The position numbers and the translations under genes are program-made. A stretch of DNA of 64,000 bases, taken from the NCBI GenBank assembly GCA_014859645.1, contig JACUTV010000002.1, positions 36,043-100,042 of the forward strand, read 5' to 3'. Shown piece by piece: positions 10,180-19,578 of the stretch. Each line of letters opens with the position of its first letter. Position 1 is the stretch's first letter. The DNA is from Campylobacterales bacterium (GTDB lineage: Bacteria; Campylobacterota; Campylobacteria; Campylobacterales; Campylobacteraceae). The notes beneath the pieces are model-generated. The model saw only the letters and a list, made by a program, of their open reading frames with translations. It searched no databases and was not told the origin of the DNA.

Positions 10180-10215
10180 TAGCACACTGCCTAGCGGCAT
10201 GGTGCTATTTTTTTT
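10180..10215 (+). terminator. Intrinsic terminator after the candidate 6S RNA and upstream of purD
   Basis: TAGCAC-ACTGCCTAGCGGCATG-GTGCTA stem with nested TGCC/GGCA, followed by TTTTTTTT. Confidence 0.85.
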
Positions 10216-10227
10216 GGAGTAAGGCAC

Positions 10228-11490
10228 ATGAATATTTTAATTATCGGTAACGGTGGTCGTGAATACGCCATCGGACTTGCTTTGTTGAAAGACACCTCTC
10301 AAAACCACCTCTTTTTTGCTCCAGGTAACGGCGCTACTAGTAGCCTTGGGGAAAATATAACCCTTGCCGATTTTGAATCTTTAGCCATGTTTGCTAAAGA
10401 ACGCGCGATTGATTTGACCATCGTGGGCCCAGAAGCCCCTTTGACTGAAGGCATTGTGGACGCATTTCATGCCCATGGATTGACGATTTTTGGCCCTTCA
10501 AAAGCAGCAGCACGCCTTGAGGGTTCAAAAATATTCATGAAAGAATTTTTGGCCGCTAATGCTATCCCTACCGCCGCCTTTTTGCAAACAGATTCGTATG
10601 AAAAAGCCAGTGATTTTATCGACACCCTTAGCGCACCTATGGTGGTAAAAGCAGACGGGTTGTGTGCGGGAAAGGGCGTTATTATTGCCCAAAATAAAGA
10701 CGAAGCAAAAGCAGCCGTGCGGGACATGCTCAGTGGTGAAAGCTTTGGAAGTGCGGGTATGCGCGTTGTGGTCGAAGAGTTTTTAGACGGATACGAACTC
10801 TCTTTGTTTGCTATTTGCGATGGAGATGAATATATTTTGCTTCCCGCCGCCCAAGACCACAAGCGGTTAAAAGATGATGACCAAGGACCAAACACGGGCG
10901 GTATGGGTGCGTATGCTCCTACGCCTTTGGTAAATGTTGGGATTTACGAGGCAGTAAAAAAGCGTGTTGTGGAACCTACGCTTAAAGGCATGAAGGAGAT
11001 CGATGCTCCTTTTTGCGGGGTATTGTTCATCGGGCTTATGATTGTCAAAGGTGAGATTTTTGTGTTGGAATACAACGTCCGATTTGGAGACCCTGAATGC
11101 GAAGTGTTGATGCCGCTTCTTAAAACATCCGCAACAGATCTTTTCTACAAAGCCGCAACCAAGGATTTAAAAAGCTTACATGTAGACTTTCATGATCAGG
11201 TTGCTGTAGGCGTTGTGGTGGCAAGTAAGCACTATCCTTACAAAACCTCTCCTAGCGTTCCTATTTCCATCGACGCGGTTGAGATTGAAGGTGCGCACGT
11301 GGCGTATGCGGGTGTGAGTGGGTCTTTTGAAGAAGGTTTACATGTAAACGGCGGAAGAGTGCTCTTGTGTATTGGTGTTGGTAAGGATGTAAAAGAGGCC
11401 CAAAAACGTGCCTATGCTTTGTGCGAGCATGTGCATTTTGAAGGGATGCAATACCGCAAAGACATTGCCTATCAGGCGCTAAACCAATGA
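10228..11490 (+). CDS. purD: Phosphoribosylamine--glycine ligase
   Basis: 420 aa. MNILIIGNGGREYAI, MVVKADGLCAGKGVIIA, EYNVRFGDPECEVLMPLL. Confidence 0.98.
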   Translation: MNILIIGNGGREYAIGLALLKDTSQNHLFFAPGNGATSSLGENITLADFESLAMFAKERAIDLTIVGPEAPLTEGIVDAFHAHGLTIFGPSKAAARLEGSKIFMKEFLAANAIPTAAFLQTDSYEKASDFIDTLSAPMVVKADGLCAGKGVIIAQNKDEAKAAVRDMLSGESFGSAGMRVVVEEFLDGYELSLFAICDGDEYILLPAAQDHKRLKDDDQGPNTGGMGAYAPTPLVNVGIYEAVKKRVVEPTLKGMKEIDAPFCGVLFIGLMIVKGEIFVLEYNVRFGDPECEVLMPLLKTSATDLFYKAATKDLKSLHVDFHDQVAVGVVVASKHYPYKTSPSVPISIDAVEIEGAHVAYAGVSGSFEEGLHVNGGRVLLCIGVGKDVKEAQKRAYALCEHVHFEGMQYRKDIAYQALNQ

Positions 11491-11939
11491 CCGAAGAGGA
11501 ACTTGTAAAACGGTTTGAGCAAGAAAATATTACCCTTGCTTCACTTCCTGCGCGTACCCTTGCGTTCGTGATAGATGAGTTGCTTGTCTCATTGTTGTTT
11601 ATCTCTATCTACTGGAATCAATTTTCCAATGCAGCTGATATCGAACAAACTATTCTTATTATGAACACAATGGTAATGTACGTTGTTCTTTTAAAAGTGC
11701 TCTATCAAGGCTTTTTTGTGTGGATGTATGGGGCAACGCCTGGGAAGATGCTTGCAAAAATTAAAGTGATTTATGTGTACGATGTTAACACGCCCACTTT
11801 AGGGAAATCACTCGTGCGCGCGATGATTCGTGTAGTGAGCGAAACAATTTTTTACTTGGGATTTTTCTGGGCCATGTTAAATCCAAAACGTGAATCATGG
11901 CACGACAAAGCGGCGGGAACACTTGTTGTCAATGCTTAA
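11487..11939 (+). CDS. RDD family membrane protein
   Basis: 150 aa. ARTLAFVIDELLVSLLF, YGATPGKMLAKIKV and WHDKAAGTLVV are RDD-type motifs. Confidence 0.85.
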   Translation: MTEEELVKRFEQENITLASLPARTLAFVIDELLVSLLFISIYWNQFSNAADIEQTILIMNTMVMYVVLLKVLYQGFFVWMYGATPGKMLAKIKVIYVYDVNTPTLGKSLVRAMIRVVSETIFYLGFFWAMLNPKRESWHDKAAGTLVVNA

Positions 11940-14037
11940 AAAGATTGCGCTCCTTGGCGCACTTTCTTTTTGTGTCGCATTTGCCAATACTGAAAACGTA
12001 AAAAATGGTGAAAATGTTGAGTTGCTTGCCAATACAGTGACCAAAAACGGTGAATGGGTTGAAGCCGTAGGCGAGGTGTTGGTGTATAGTGAGCGTTACT
12101 TACTGAGTGCGGATCGCGCTTTGTACAACGAACTTACAGGTGAGTTGGAACTCTTTGACAATGTGAGTGTTTTGCGCGGTGTATACGAGTCAAGTCAAAG
12201 TGAATATGCAAAGATCAACCTCAAAACCGACGAAGGGGATTACAGGCCTTTTTTTTACTATGACCAACGTAGCGATATTTGGATGCAGTGTGAATCAGCC
12301 ATTAGTGGCCCTGCGTATTTTATCACTGATAATTCGGTGGTTTCGAGCTGTAATGTTCAAAACCCGGATTGGAAGATAGGGTTTTCAGAAGGAAAACTGA
12401 ACCGCGAGAGTAGTTTTTTGCATCTTTACAATACGCTATTTTACATCCGAGATGTCCCTGTATTTTACCTTCCTTATTTTGCTTTTTCTACAGATAAGAC
12501 ACGACGTTCTGGCTTGTTGATTCCAATGTTGAGTTACGGGAAAAAAGAAGGTCTATTCTACGAACAACCTATTTATATCGCCACCCAAGACCATTGGGAT
12601 ATAGAGTTTAAACCCCAGATTCGTACCAATCGGGGTGAGGGCTTGTACGCAACATTGCGGTTTGTGGACTCTCCTTACTCTAAAGGCAAAATTTCCATGG
12701 GCCAGTTTTGGGAGAAAAGTGAGTATGTGAAAGAAGAAGACCTTGAAAATAAAACGCATTACGGGCTGGAAGTAGAGTATCAACGTGACCGTCTTGTCAG
12801 TCATCTACTAGAAAAAGAGGCTAAAGATGGGCTTTGGGTGGATGTTACCTACCTTAATGACATTGATTACCTAAACCTTAAATCTACCGATGACGAAGCG
12901 ACTAACAAACTCATAACCTCTCGGATAAACTACTATTTGAGCCAAGAAAATGATTATTATGGCACCTATGCAAAATACTACATCGATACAAAAAAATTAA
13001 ACAACCATACGACGCTGCAAGAGCTTCCCACGCTACATTACCATCGCTTTTCCAATAGTTTTTTTGTTCCTAATCTTGTCTACTCCTTTGATACGCAGTT
13101 TCACAACTATACACGCAATAAGGGTATTAGGGCGAGACAATACGAAGTTAATGCGCCACTAACGCTGTACACCTCTGTATTTGATGATTTTTTAAACCTC
13201 AGTGTTTCGGAGAATTTTTACGCTACATACGTGCAATATGATGAAAAACAAGGAAAAAGTACAGAAACCTTTTACAGAAATTATCACCAATTTTCTGCTT
13301 ACACTGACTTGGCAAAGGCGTATGAGGGGTTTTATCACACGCTAAATTTACGCCTTGATTACACAGTGCCAAGTTTTGACCATGGGGAAATTTCTAAAAA
13401 GATTATCGAAGAAAGCAGTGGGGATGAGATTGATAATTTTATTTCCACATCCAATGAACCAGAAAGTGTTGCTGCTAAATTAGTACAGTATTTTTATGAT
13501 GACGAGGGAGTAAAGCGTGTTCGTCATTCTGTGCGACAACCTTATTATTTGGAAAAGTCGCTGTATAAGTATGGAGACTTGGAAAACAGTATTGCATTGT
13601 ACCTTTCCAATGCATGGACACTGCGCAATGACTTCAAATACTCCTATGAGTTTCAAAAGTTTTCACGTATACAGTCTTCTGCTAGATGGAGTGGTCCTCC
13701 TCATACATTTGCCTTTTCGCACACTTTTTTAGATACACAAGCGGATGAAAAAGAGAGTTATCTCACTGCTTCTTTTGGAACAACACTGGGAAAATACTAT
13801 AATGTCTTTGGTGCTATTAACTATGATTTGGAAGATAACTACATGAGCTCGTGGCGGCTTGGTTTTAAAGTGTTGAGAAAATGTTGGGATTATACGTTTA
13901 TTTACAAAGAAACAATCACTCCCAAACTTACGAGTGCTGGGTCGGATTCGGTGAATCGAAAAGGATTTTACATCATGTTTAATTTTTATCCCATTGGCGC
14001 CGTTCAATACGAACATAAAGTTGAGGAAGTGCGCTAA
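11932..14037 (+). CDS. lptD: LPS-assembly protein LptD
   Basis: The ORF is listed from 11890, but the signal peptide begins at MLKKIALLGALSFCVAFA (ATG 11932). OstA-like N-domain (GEWVEAVGEVLVYSERYLLSADRALYN) and beta-barrel (DVPVFYLPYFAFSTDKTRRSGLLIPMLSYG). Confidence 0.93.
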   Translation: MLKKIALLGALSFCVAFANTENVKNGENVELLANTVTKNGEWVEAVGEVLVYSERYLLSADRALYNELTGELELFDNVSVLRGVYESSQSEYAKINLKTDEGDYRPFFYYDQRSDIWMQCESAISGPAYFITDNSVVSSCNVQNPDWKIGFSEGKLNRESSFLHLYNTLFYIRDVPVFYLPYFAFSTDKTRRSGLLIPMLSYGKKEGLFYEQPIYIATQDHWDIEFKPQIRTNRGEGLYATLRFVDSPYSKGKISMGQFWEKSEYVKEEDLENKTHYGLEVEYQRDRLVSHLLEKEAKDGLWVDVTYLNDIDYLNLKSTDDEATNKLITSRINYYLSQENDYYGTYAKYYIDTKKLNNHTTLQELPTLHYHRFSNSFFVPNLVYSFDTQFHNYTRNKGIRARQYEVNAPLTLYTSVFDDFLNLSVSENFYATYVQYDEKQGKSTETFYRNYHQFSAYTDLAKAYEGFYHTLNLRLDYTVPSFDHGEISKKIIEESSGDEIDNFISTSNEPESVAAKLVQYFYDDEGVKRVRHSVRQPYYLEKSLYKYGDLENSIALYLSNAWTLRNDFKYSYEFQKFSRIQSSARWSGPPHTFAFSHTFLDTQADEKESYLTASFGTTLGKYYNVFGAINYDLEDNYMSSWRLGFKVLRKCWDYTFIYKETITPKLTSAGSDSVNRKGFYIMFNFYPIGAVQYEHKVEEVR

Positions 14038-14315
14038 TGACTCCTTTGGCGCATTCCATAGAAGCAATTTATGCCGCTCTTGAGACCCTTAATCTTCCCG
14101 TACTGAGCTCCTTGGAAGACCTCAAAAGACGTTATCGTGAAATGGTGCAAAAACACCATCATGATATTGTAGACCACGACAACGCAATGCCTCAGATTAA
14201 CCACGCATACGAAGTGCTTAAGAGGTATATGGAAGGGTATAAGTTTTCTTTTTCTGAGGAAGAGATAATGAAACAATTTCCAGAAGAAAACCATGCTGCA
14301 CGATTTAAATTCTGA
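14037..14315 (+). CDS. Degenerate J-domain-like protein
   Basis: 92 aa. LSSLEDLKRRYREMVQKHHHDIVDHDNAMPQINHAYEVLKRYM has J-domain spacing with HHD in place of HPD. Confidence 0.65.
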   Translation: MTPLAHSIEAIYAALETLNLPVLSSLEDLKRRYREMVQKHHHDIVDHDNAMPQINHAYEVLKRYMEGYKFSFSEEEIMKQFPEENHAARFKF

Positions 14316-15018
14316 AGCATTGCGATTTGAAAATCGCGCAGATGCTATCACAAAAATGATAGAGTTACTTCCTGTGCATCAAATGTGCCACGAAGGGTGG
14401 GTTGTAGTAGCGATTTCTGCAGAAGGGGTTCCTGTCGCAGAAGGGATTGCTAAAAAATTGGGGCTTGGTTACGACCTTTTGTTTACAGAGGCCATCTACG
14501 CTCCTAACAATCCTGAATGCCAGATTGCCATGGTAAGTGAAACGGAAGAGATTGTGATTCATACAGAATTGGTGGACTCTTTTGGTATTAACTTGGATTT
14601 TATTTACGGGGAAGCCCACCGAAAGTATGAAGAAAAAGTCTTAAAGTATGTGTATAAATACAGAAAAGGAGATTTAATTGGATCGCTAAAGGGCAAAAAT
14701 GTTCTTTTGGTAGATGAGGGGTGTGAGACGGGCTTAACTGTTCTTACATGTATCAAAACTGCCATTAGCGCAGGCGCAAGGTCTGTGTCCTATGCAACAC
14801 CAGTGATTGCTTCCAATGTGGTGGCAGGATTGGAGGCGGTGGTGGATGAAATTTTTACCGTATTTCGTGTTGCTAATTTTGTCGATGTGGACTTTTACTA
14901 TCGCACTAAGGAGCCCTTAGTGCAAGAGGCAGTAAAAGCTATTATCGAAGCTAGCTCAAATTATTTGCCATTTCAAAAAACAGGAGAGGTTAAAACATGC
15001 AGTATTCTATTGAAGTAA
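14293..15018 (+). CDS. Phosphoribosyltransferase family protein
   Basis: 241 aa. PRPP-loop-like [25 protein letters not shown]. Confidence 0.75.
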   Translation: MLHDLNSEALRFENRADAITKMIELLPVHQMCHEGWVVVAISAEGVPVAEGIAKKLGLGYDLLFTEAIYAPNNPECQIAMVSETEEIVIHTELVDSFGINLDFIYGEAHRKYEEKVLKYVYKYRKGDLIGSLKGKNVLLVDEGCETGLTVLTCIKTAISAGARSVSYATPVIASNVVAGLEAVVDEIFTVFRVANFVDVDFYYRTKEPLVQEAVKAIIEASSNYLPFQKTGEVKTCSILLK

Positions 15019-17228
15019 ATAATCAAACAGAGATTTATGATGTGGGAAAAGTTGCCAGACACGCTTCGGGCGCGGCACTACTAAAAATCAAAGACACCGT
15101 TATTCTTGCAACCGTTGCAAGAGATGACAAGCAAGTAGATGAAAACTTTTTGCCATTAACGGTGCATTATATTGAGAAAACATACGCTGCGGGCAAGATT
15201 CCTGGTGGCTATATTAAGCGAGAAACAAAACCTGGCGATTTTGAGACCCTCACCTCTCGTATTATTGATCGAAGCTTACGCCCGTTATTTCCAAAAGGGT
15301 ATGCTTACCCTACACAGATTGTTCTTTTTGTGCTCTCGTGTGACCCTGAAGTGGACTTGCAAGTGGCTGCACTTAATGCTGCCTCGGCCGCTTTGTATCT
15401 TTCTGATATTCCCGTAAATAAACCTGTGGCAGGTGTGCGTATTGGGTGCATTGGGGGAGAGTTTGTAGTCAATCCTTCCAACAGTGAATTGAAAAAAAGT
15501 ATCCTAGACCTGTATGTTGCAGGTACAAAAGAAGAACTGTTGATGATCGAGATGCGCTCTTTGCCGACTATCGATGCAGAGCCTGTTCCGATGGCTGCCA
15601 TCGACCCGATGATTGACCCAGCGCTTGGTAGAGGATTAATTGGACTTCAACAAAGCAATGAATTTGATGAAGAACGCATGGTGGAAGCCATTGATTGTGC
15701 ACAACAAGCCATCGCAAGAGCAGCACGCGCATACGAAGAAGCCTTTACGCCAATCAAAAAAGAAACAGCTGTACTCGAGTACAAAGAGAGTTTGGAAAAT
15801 GATTCAATTTTTGTCTATATTGATGAATTTTACAAACAAGATGTGGCCGATGCTATTAATCAAATGGCCAAAAGTGAGCGCGCAACAGAGCTTAAGAAAA
15901 TCCTTGCCGCCATCCTCGCTGATGAAACAGCTATTCAGGAAGGGTGGAGTAAAGAGTTGGTGATGAGCGTGCTAGAAGCATACAAGAAAAAAGTGGTGCG
16001 CGAGCAGATTATCCAAAAAGGCGTGCGCGCAGACGGAAGAGGGTTGCGCGAGGTACGTGAAATCACCATCGAAACCAATATCCTGCCTAAAGCCCACGGC
16101 TCTTGCCTTTTTACGCGAGGACAGACTCAAGCACTAGCGGTAGTGACTTTAGGAAGCGATCAAGATGGGCAAATGTTTGATATTTTGACAGAAAAATCTG
16201 TGCAAACAGACACCTTCATGGTGAATTACAACTTCCCAGGCTTTTCCGTAGGAGAAGCAAGCCCGCTAAGACCTCCAGGACGTCGTGAGTTGGGCCATGG
16301 AAACCTTGCCAAGCGCGCACTTACGCCTACGGTTGATGTTAATGCGCTTCATACCATGCGTTTAGTTTCGGAAATCCTTGAGTCAAATGGGTCTTCTTCA
16401 ATGGCAACCGTATGTGGCGGCTCACTCGCGTTACGGGCGGCGGGCGTTGATACAACCGCACTGGTTGCTGGCGTTGCGATGGGGATGGTGTTTGAAGGTG
16501 AAAAGTATGCTATCTTGACAGATATTATGGGCCTTGAAGACCACGATGGGGATATGGACTTTAAAGTCGCAGGCACAAAAGAAGGCATTACAGCACTTCA
16601 GATGGACATTAAACTAGGTGGTATTGAGCTTTCTGTGCTTAAAGAAGCTTTGCACCAAGCCAAAGAAGCAAGAGCGCACATCTTGGGCATCATGGAAGAA
16701 GCGGATAAAAAGATTCAACTCAACGAAGATGTATTGCCAAAGCTCGAACTTTTCAGCGTAGACCCCAGTAGGATTGTAGATATCATCGGACAAGCAGGAA
16801 AAACCATTCGAGAGATTATCGAACGCTTTGAGGTTTCTATTGACCTTAACCGTGAAAAAGGCGAGGTAAAAATAGCAGGCGGCAAGAAAAAACAAGTCGA
16901 AGCGGCAAAAGATTATATTATTGAAATCACGCAAAAAGACAACAGCCGTGGTGGACCACGGGGTGGACGCGGCGGAAGTCGCGAAAAAAGCCATGAAGCC
17001 CCTGTGTTTGAAGTGGGTCAAGTGTTTGAGGGCGAAGTAAAGCGCATTGTTGATTTTGGTGCCTTTGTGGGATTGCCTGGAGATATTGATGGCTTGTTAC
17101 ATGTATCGAAAATTGCTAAAGAGCGCGTGAATAACATCAATGATTATTTGCGCGAAGGACAGCAAGTGAAGGTGCGAATTTTGGAACAAAAAGGGCATAA
17201 AATTAGCCTAGAGATGGTGCGCGACTAG
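14997..17228 (+). CDS. pnp: Polyribonucleotide nucleotidyltransferase
   Basis: 743 aa. Two RNase PH domains, KH domain ([19 protein letters not shown]) and S1 domain ([26 protein letters not shown]). Confidence 0.98.
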   Translation: MQYSIEVNNQTEIYDVGKVARHASGAALLKIKDTVILATVARDDKQVDENFLPLTVHYIEKTYAAGKIPGGYIKRETKPGDFETLTSRIIDRSLRPLFPKGYAYPTQIVLFVLSCDPEVDLQVAALNAASAALYLSDIPVNKPVAGVRIGCIGGEFVVNPSNSELKKSILDLYVAGTKEELLMIEMRSLPTIDAEPVPMAAIDPMIDPALGRGLIGLQQSNEFDEERMVEAIDCAQQAIARAARAYEEAFTPIKKETAVLEYKESLENDSIFVYIDEFYKQDVADAINQMAKSERATELKKILAAILADETAIQEGWSKELVMSVLEAYKKKVVREQIIQKGVRADGRGLREVREITIETNILPKAHGSCLFTRGQTQALAVVTLGSDQDGQMFDILTEKSVQTDTFMVNYNFPGFSVGEASPLRPPGRRELGHGNLAKRALTPTVDVNALHTMRLVSEILESNGSSSMATVCGGSLALRAAGVDTTALVAGVAMGMVFEGEKYAILTDIMGLEDHDGDMDFKVAGTKEGITALQMDIKLGGIELSVLKEALHQAKEARAHILGIMEEADKKIQLNEDVLPKLELFSVDPSRIVDIIGQAGKTIREIIERFEVSIDLNREKGEVKIAGGKKKQVEAAKDYIIEITQKDNSRGGPRGGRGGSREKSHEAPVFEVGQVFEGEVKRIVDFGAFVGLPGDIDGLLHVSKIAKERVNNINDYLREGQQVKVRILEQKGHKISLEMVRD

Positions 17229-17336
17229 CAGTTAAACTGATTTTAATCATGCCATGAGTATAATTTCCGCCTGCAAAGTGGTAAGTAGGGGAATGAAATC
17301 CGAACAGACTTTGTTAAAAATTTACAGGAGTACTGG

Positions 17337-17636
17337 ATGAAGAAAGTTCTTTTCTTGATGATTGCACTTGCATCGGTTGCATTTGCAAACGACGGCGAAA
17401 CACTTAAAGTGTATTCGGTCTTGGGTGCTGCTATTGTTCTTGGTATCGCTGCTTTTGGTGGTGCGATTGCAATGGGCAACACAGCTTCCGCTACGATTAA
17501 CGGAACAGCGCGTAACCCAGCTGTTGGTGGCAAGCTTTTAACAACAATGTTTATTGCATTGGCGATGATTGAAGCTCAGGTTATTTATGCGCTTGTTATC
17601 GCATTGATTCTTCTTTACGCAAACCCTTTAATGTAA
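17337..17636 (+). CDS. atpE: ATP synthase F0 subunit c
   Basis: 99 aa. Signal-like N-terminus, GAAIVLGIAAFGGAIAMG, RNPAVGGKLLTTMFIALAMIEAQVIYALVIALILLYANP. Confidence 0.95.
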   Translation: MKKVLFLMIALASVAFANDGETLKVYSVLGAAIVLGIAAFGGAIAMGNTASATINGTARNPAVGGKLLTTMFIALAMIEAQVIYALVIALILLYANPLM

Positions 17637-17641
17637 TACTC

Positions 17642-17670
17642 TTAACCCAAGGCCAAACCTTGGGTTAATT
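17642..17670 (+). terminator. Hairpin after atpE, probable terminator or processing site
   Basis: TTAACCCAAGG-CCAAA-CCTTGGGTTAA, an 11-bp perfect stem followed by only a short T-run. Confidence 0.6.
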
Positions 17671-17672
17671 AT

Positions 17673-17757
17673 GCGACCGTGGTGGAATTGGTAGACACGC
17701 TATCTTGAGGGGGTAGTGCCAACAGGTGTATGAGTTCGAGTCTCATCGGTCGCACCA
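17673..17757 (+). tRNA. tRNA-Leu(GAG)
   Basis: Acceptor GCGACCG/CGGTCGC with encoded ACCA, D-loop GGTAGAC, anticodon stem-loop CTATC-TTGAGGG-GGTAG, long variable arm, T-loop GTTCGAGTC. Confidence 0.97.
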
Positions 17758-17953
17758 TCTTTTTCTCTCTCCCCTTCTTTTTCTAAACTCCTGCTTTTGC
17801 CTCCTTTTTATACAGTAAAATTACCTGTTTTTTACATAAAAGTTATGCTACTTATCTTCTTCCTGCCTCTTTTTTAATCGCCAAATTACCTTTTTGCAAT
17901 GCTTCTACAAGATAAGGTGTGCTAACATGTGAGCCAAAATTTACTTTTAAGGA

Positions 17954-19297
17954 ATGCCTATGCATGGTGAACGCTTCAGCAAAGTAGGATTTGTTTTAGC
18001 GGCCGCAGGAAGTGCGGTTGGACTTGGGAATATTTGGAAATTCCCTTATATGACAGGGGAAAATGGCGGTGGTGCGTTTGTGTTTATTTACCTCCTCACT
18101 ATTATTTTTATTGGTCTTTCGGTCTTTTTGGCTGAGTCAGTGATGGGACGATTGAGCCGAGGCGATGCTGTTTCTGCTTTTGAAACGCTTCCAGAGAAAA
18201 ATGGCCAATACTGGAAATATGGTGGTTTTATGGTCTTTACGGGAGTAGTTATTCTTGCGTTTTATACCATTGTTATTGGATGGATCTTTAAATACATCTA
18301 TGTTGCTGCCACAACCCTTCCTTCTACGGTTGAGGAAGCGGGTGCTGCATTTGGAGGAATGGTTACAACAGATACGCTTGGGCAAATGCTCTTTTTTACC
18401 CTCGCCTTTTTCATTACATTTTACACAGTTTCCCAGGGGATTAAACGTGGGATTGAGCGCATTAACCTCGTGCTGATGCCGTTACTGGTTGGTATTTTGG
18501 TGATTTTGTTTTTTTACGCGATGACGCTTGAAGGATTTAATGATTCGTTGGTATTTTTATTTGTCCCAGATTTTAGCAAAGTCACTTCTACTTCCATTCT
18601 TTCTGCAGTCGGCCACGCATTTTTTACCCTTTCTTTGGGTATGGGAACCATTATGACCTATTCTGCTTCATTGCCTAAAAATGCCAATTTATTTAAAGCT
18701 TCTTTGTCTGTAGCAGCGTTGGATACAATTATTGCATTGATTGCGGGGATAGTCATTTTCTCTCTTATCTTTAGTTTTGGTGCAGAGCCTGCACAAGGTG
18801 CGGGATTGGTATTTATCTCCTTGCCTCCTTTATTTCATGATTTGGGTATTGTGGGTAATGTCATTGGCTTTGCCTTCTTTGTCGCCTTGGCCTTTGCGGG
18901 CATTACTTCGGCTATTTCCATCGTTGAACCTACGGCAATGTATATGATTAACCGCTTTAAAATGAGTCGCGTTCAAGCCCTTACGGTGCTTGGAGTTGTG
19001 ACCTATTCCCTTGGAACGTTAGCGCTTATTTCTAATATTGAAACCCTTAAGGGGTATGCAACGTTCTTTGGAAAAGGCGTATTTGATATTCTAGATTTCT
19101 CCAGTTCTTCCATTTTGCTTCCGTTGGGCGGATTGCTCATTGCAGTATTTGTGGGCTATGCGCTTCAAAAAGAACGCCTAGTGGCACTTTTGGGTGCCCA
19201 TATGCCTAAGGGCGCTTTTGAAGTGTGGTATTTTTCGATTCGTTATGTTGCGCCCCTTGGGATCGCAGCAGTTATGATTAATCAACTCTTCTTCTAA
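17954..19297 (+). CDS. Sodium-dependent transporter, NSS (SNF) family
   Basis: 447 aa. RFSKVGFVLAAAGSAVGLGNIWKFPYMTGENGGGAFVFIYLL is an NSS signature. Confidence 0.95.
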   Translation: MPMHGERFSKVGFVLAAAGSAVGLGNIWKFPYMTGENGGGAFVFIYLLTIIFIGLSVFLAESVMGRLSRGDAVSAFETLPEKNGQYWKYGGFMVFTGVVILAFYTIVIGWIFKYIYVAATTLPSTVEEAGAAFGGMVTTDTLGQMLFFTLAFFITFYTVSQGIKRGIERINLVLMPLLVGILVILFFYAMTLEGFNDSLVFLFVPDFSKVTSTSILSAVGHAFFTLSLGMGTIMTYSASLPKNANLFKASLSVAALDTIIALIAGIVIFSLIFSFGAEPAQGAGLVFISLPPLFHDLGIVGNVIGFAFFVALAFAGITSAISIVEPTAMYMINRFKMSRVQALTVLGVVTYSLGTLALISNIETLKGYATFFGKGVFDILDFSSSSILLPLGGLLIAVFVGYALQKERLVALLGAHMPKGAFEVWYFSIRYVAPLGIAAVMINQLFF

Positions 19298-19308
19298 AAG
19301 GTAACACA

Positions 19309-19569
19309 ATGCGAGATTTGGAACTAAAAAATGTCATCACCCTTGGGGAAAAAAGTTATTTGGTTTCAACCATTGCCACTCCTGTAAGGCACACGTGGTT
19401 TGACGGAGATGGCAAGCGCATTGTGTATGAAACAATGGTGTTTGAAATTGCAGAAGACGAAGTGCTACACGATCATCCACTTTTTAATGAGCGGTATCAC
19501 ACGGCAGAGGAGGCGATTGCAGAGCATGGTGCTATTATTCAATCCCCCGAAGCTTTTTTTGTGCGCTAA
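19309..19569 (+). CDS. Hypothetical protein, 86 aa
   Basis: ORF directly downstream of the NSS transporter with good spacing; no family recognised. Confidence 0.6.
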   Translation: MRDLELKNVITLGEKSYLVSTIATPVRHTWFDGDGKRIVYETMVFEIAEDEVLHDHPLFNERYHTAEEAIAEHGAIIQSPEAFFVR

Positions 19570-19578
19570 GAGAGTTTT

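Noticed and set aside
11890-11931. lptD starting at 11890
   Set aside because: The extra 14 residues overlap the RDD gene and precede a normal signal peptide; ATG 11932 is preferred.
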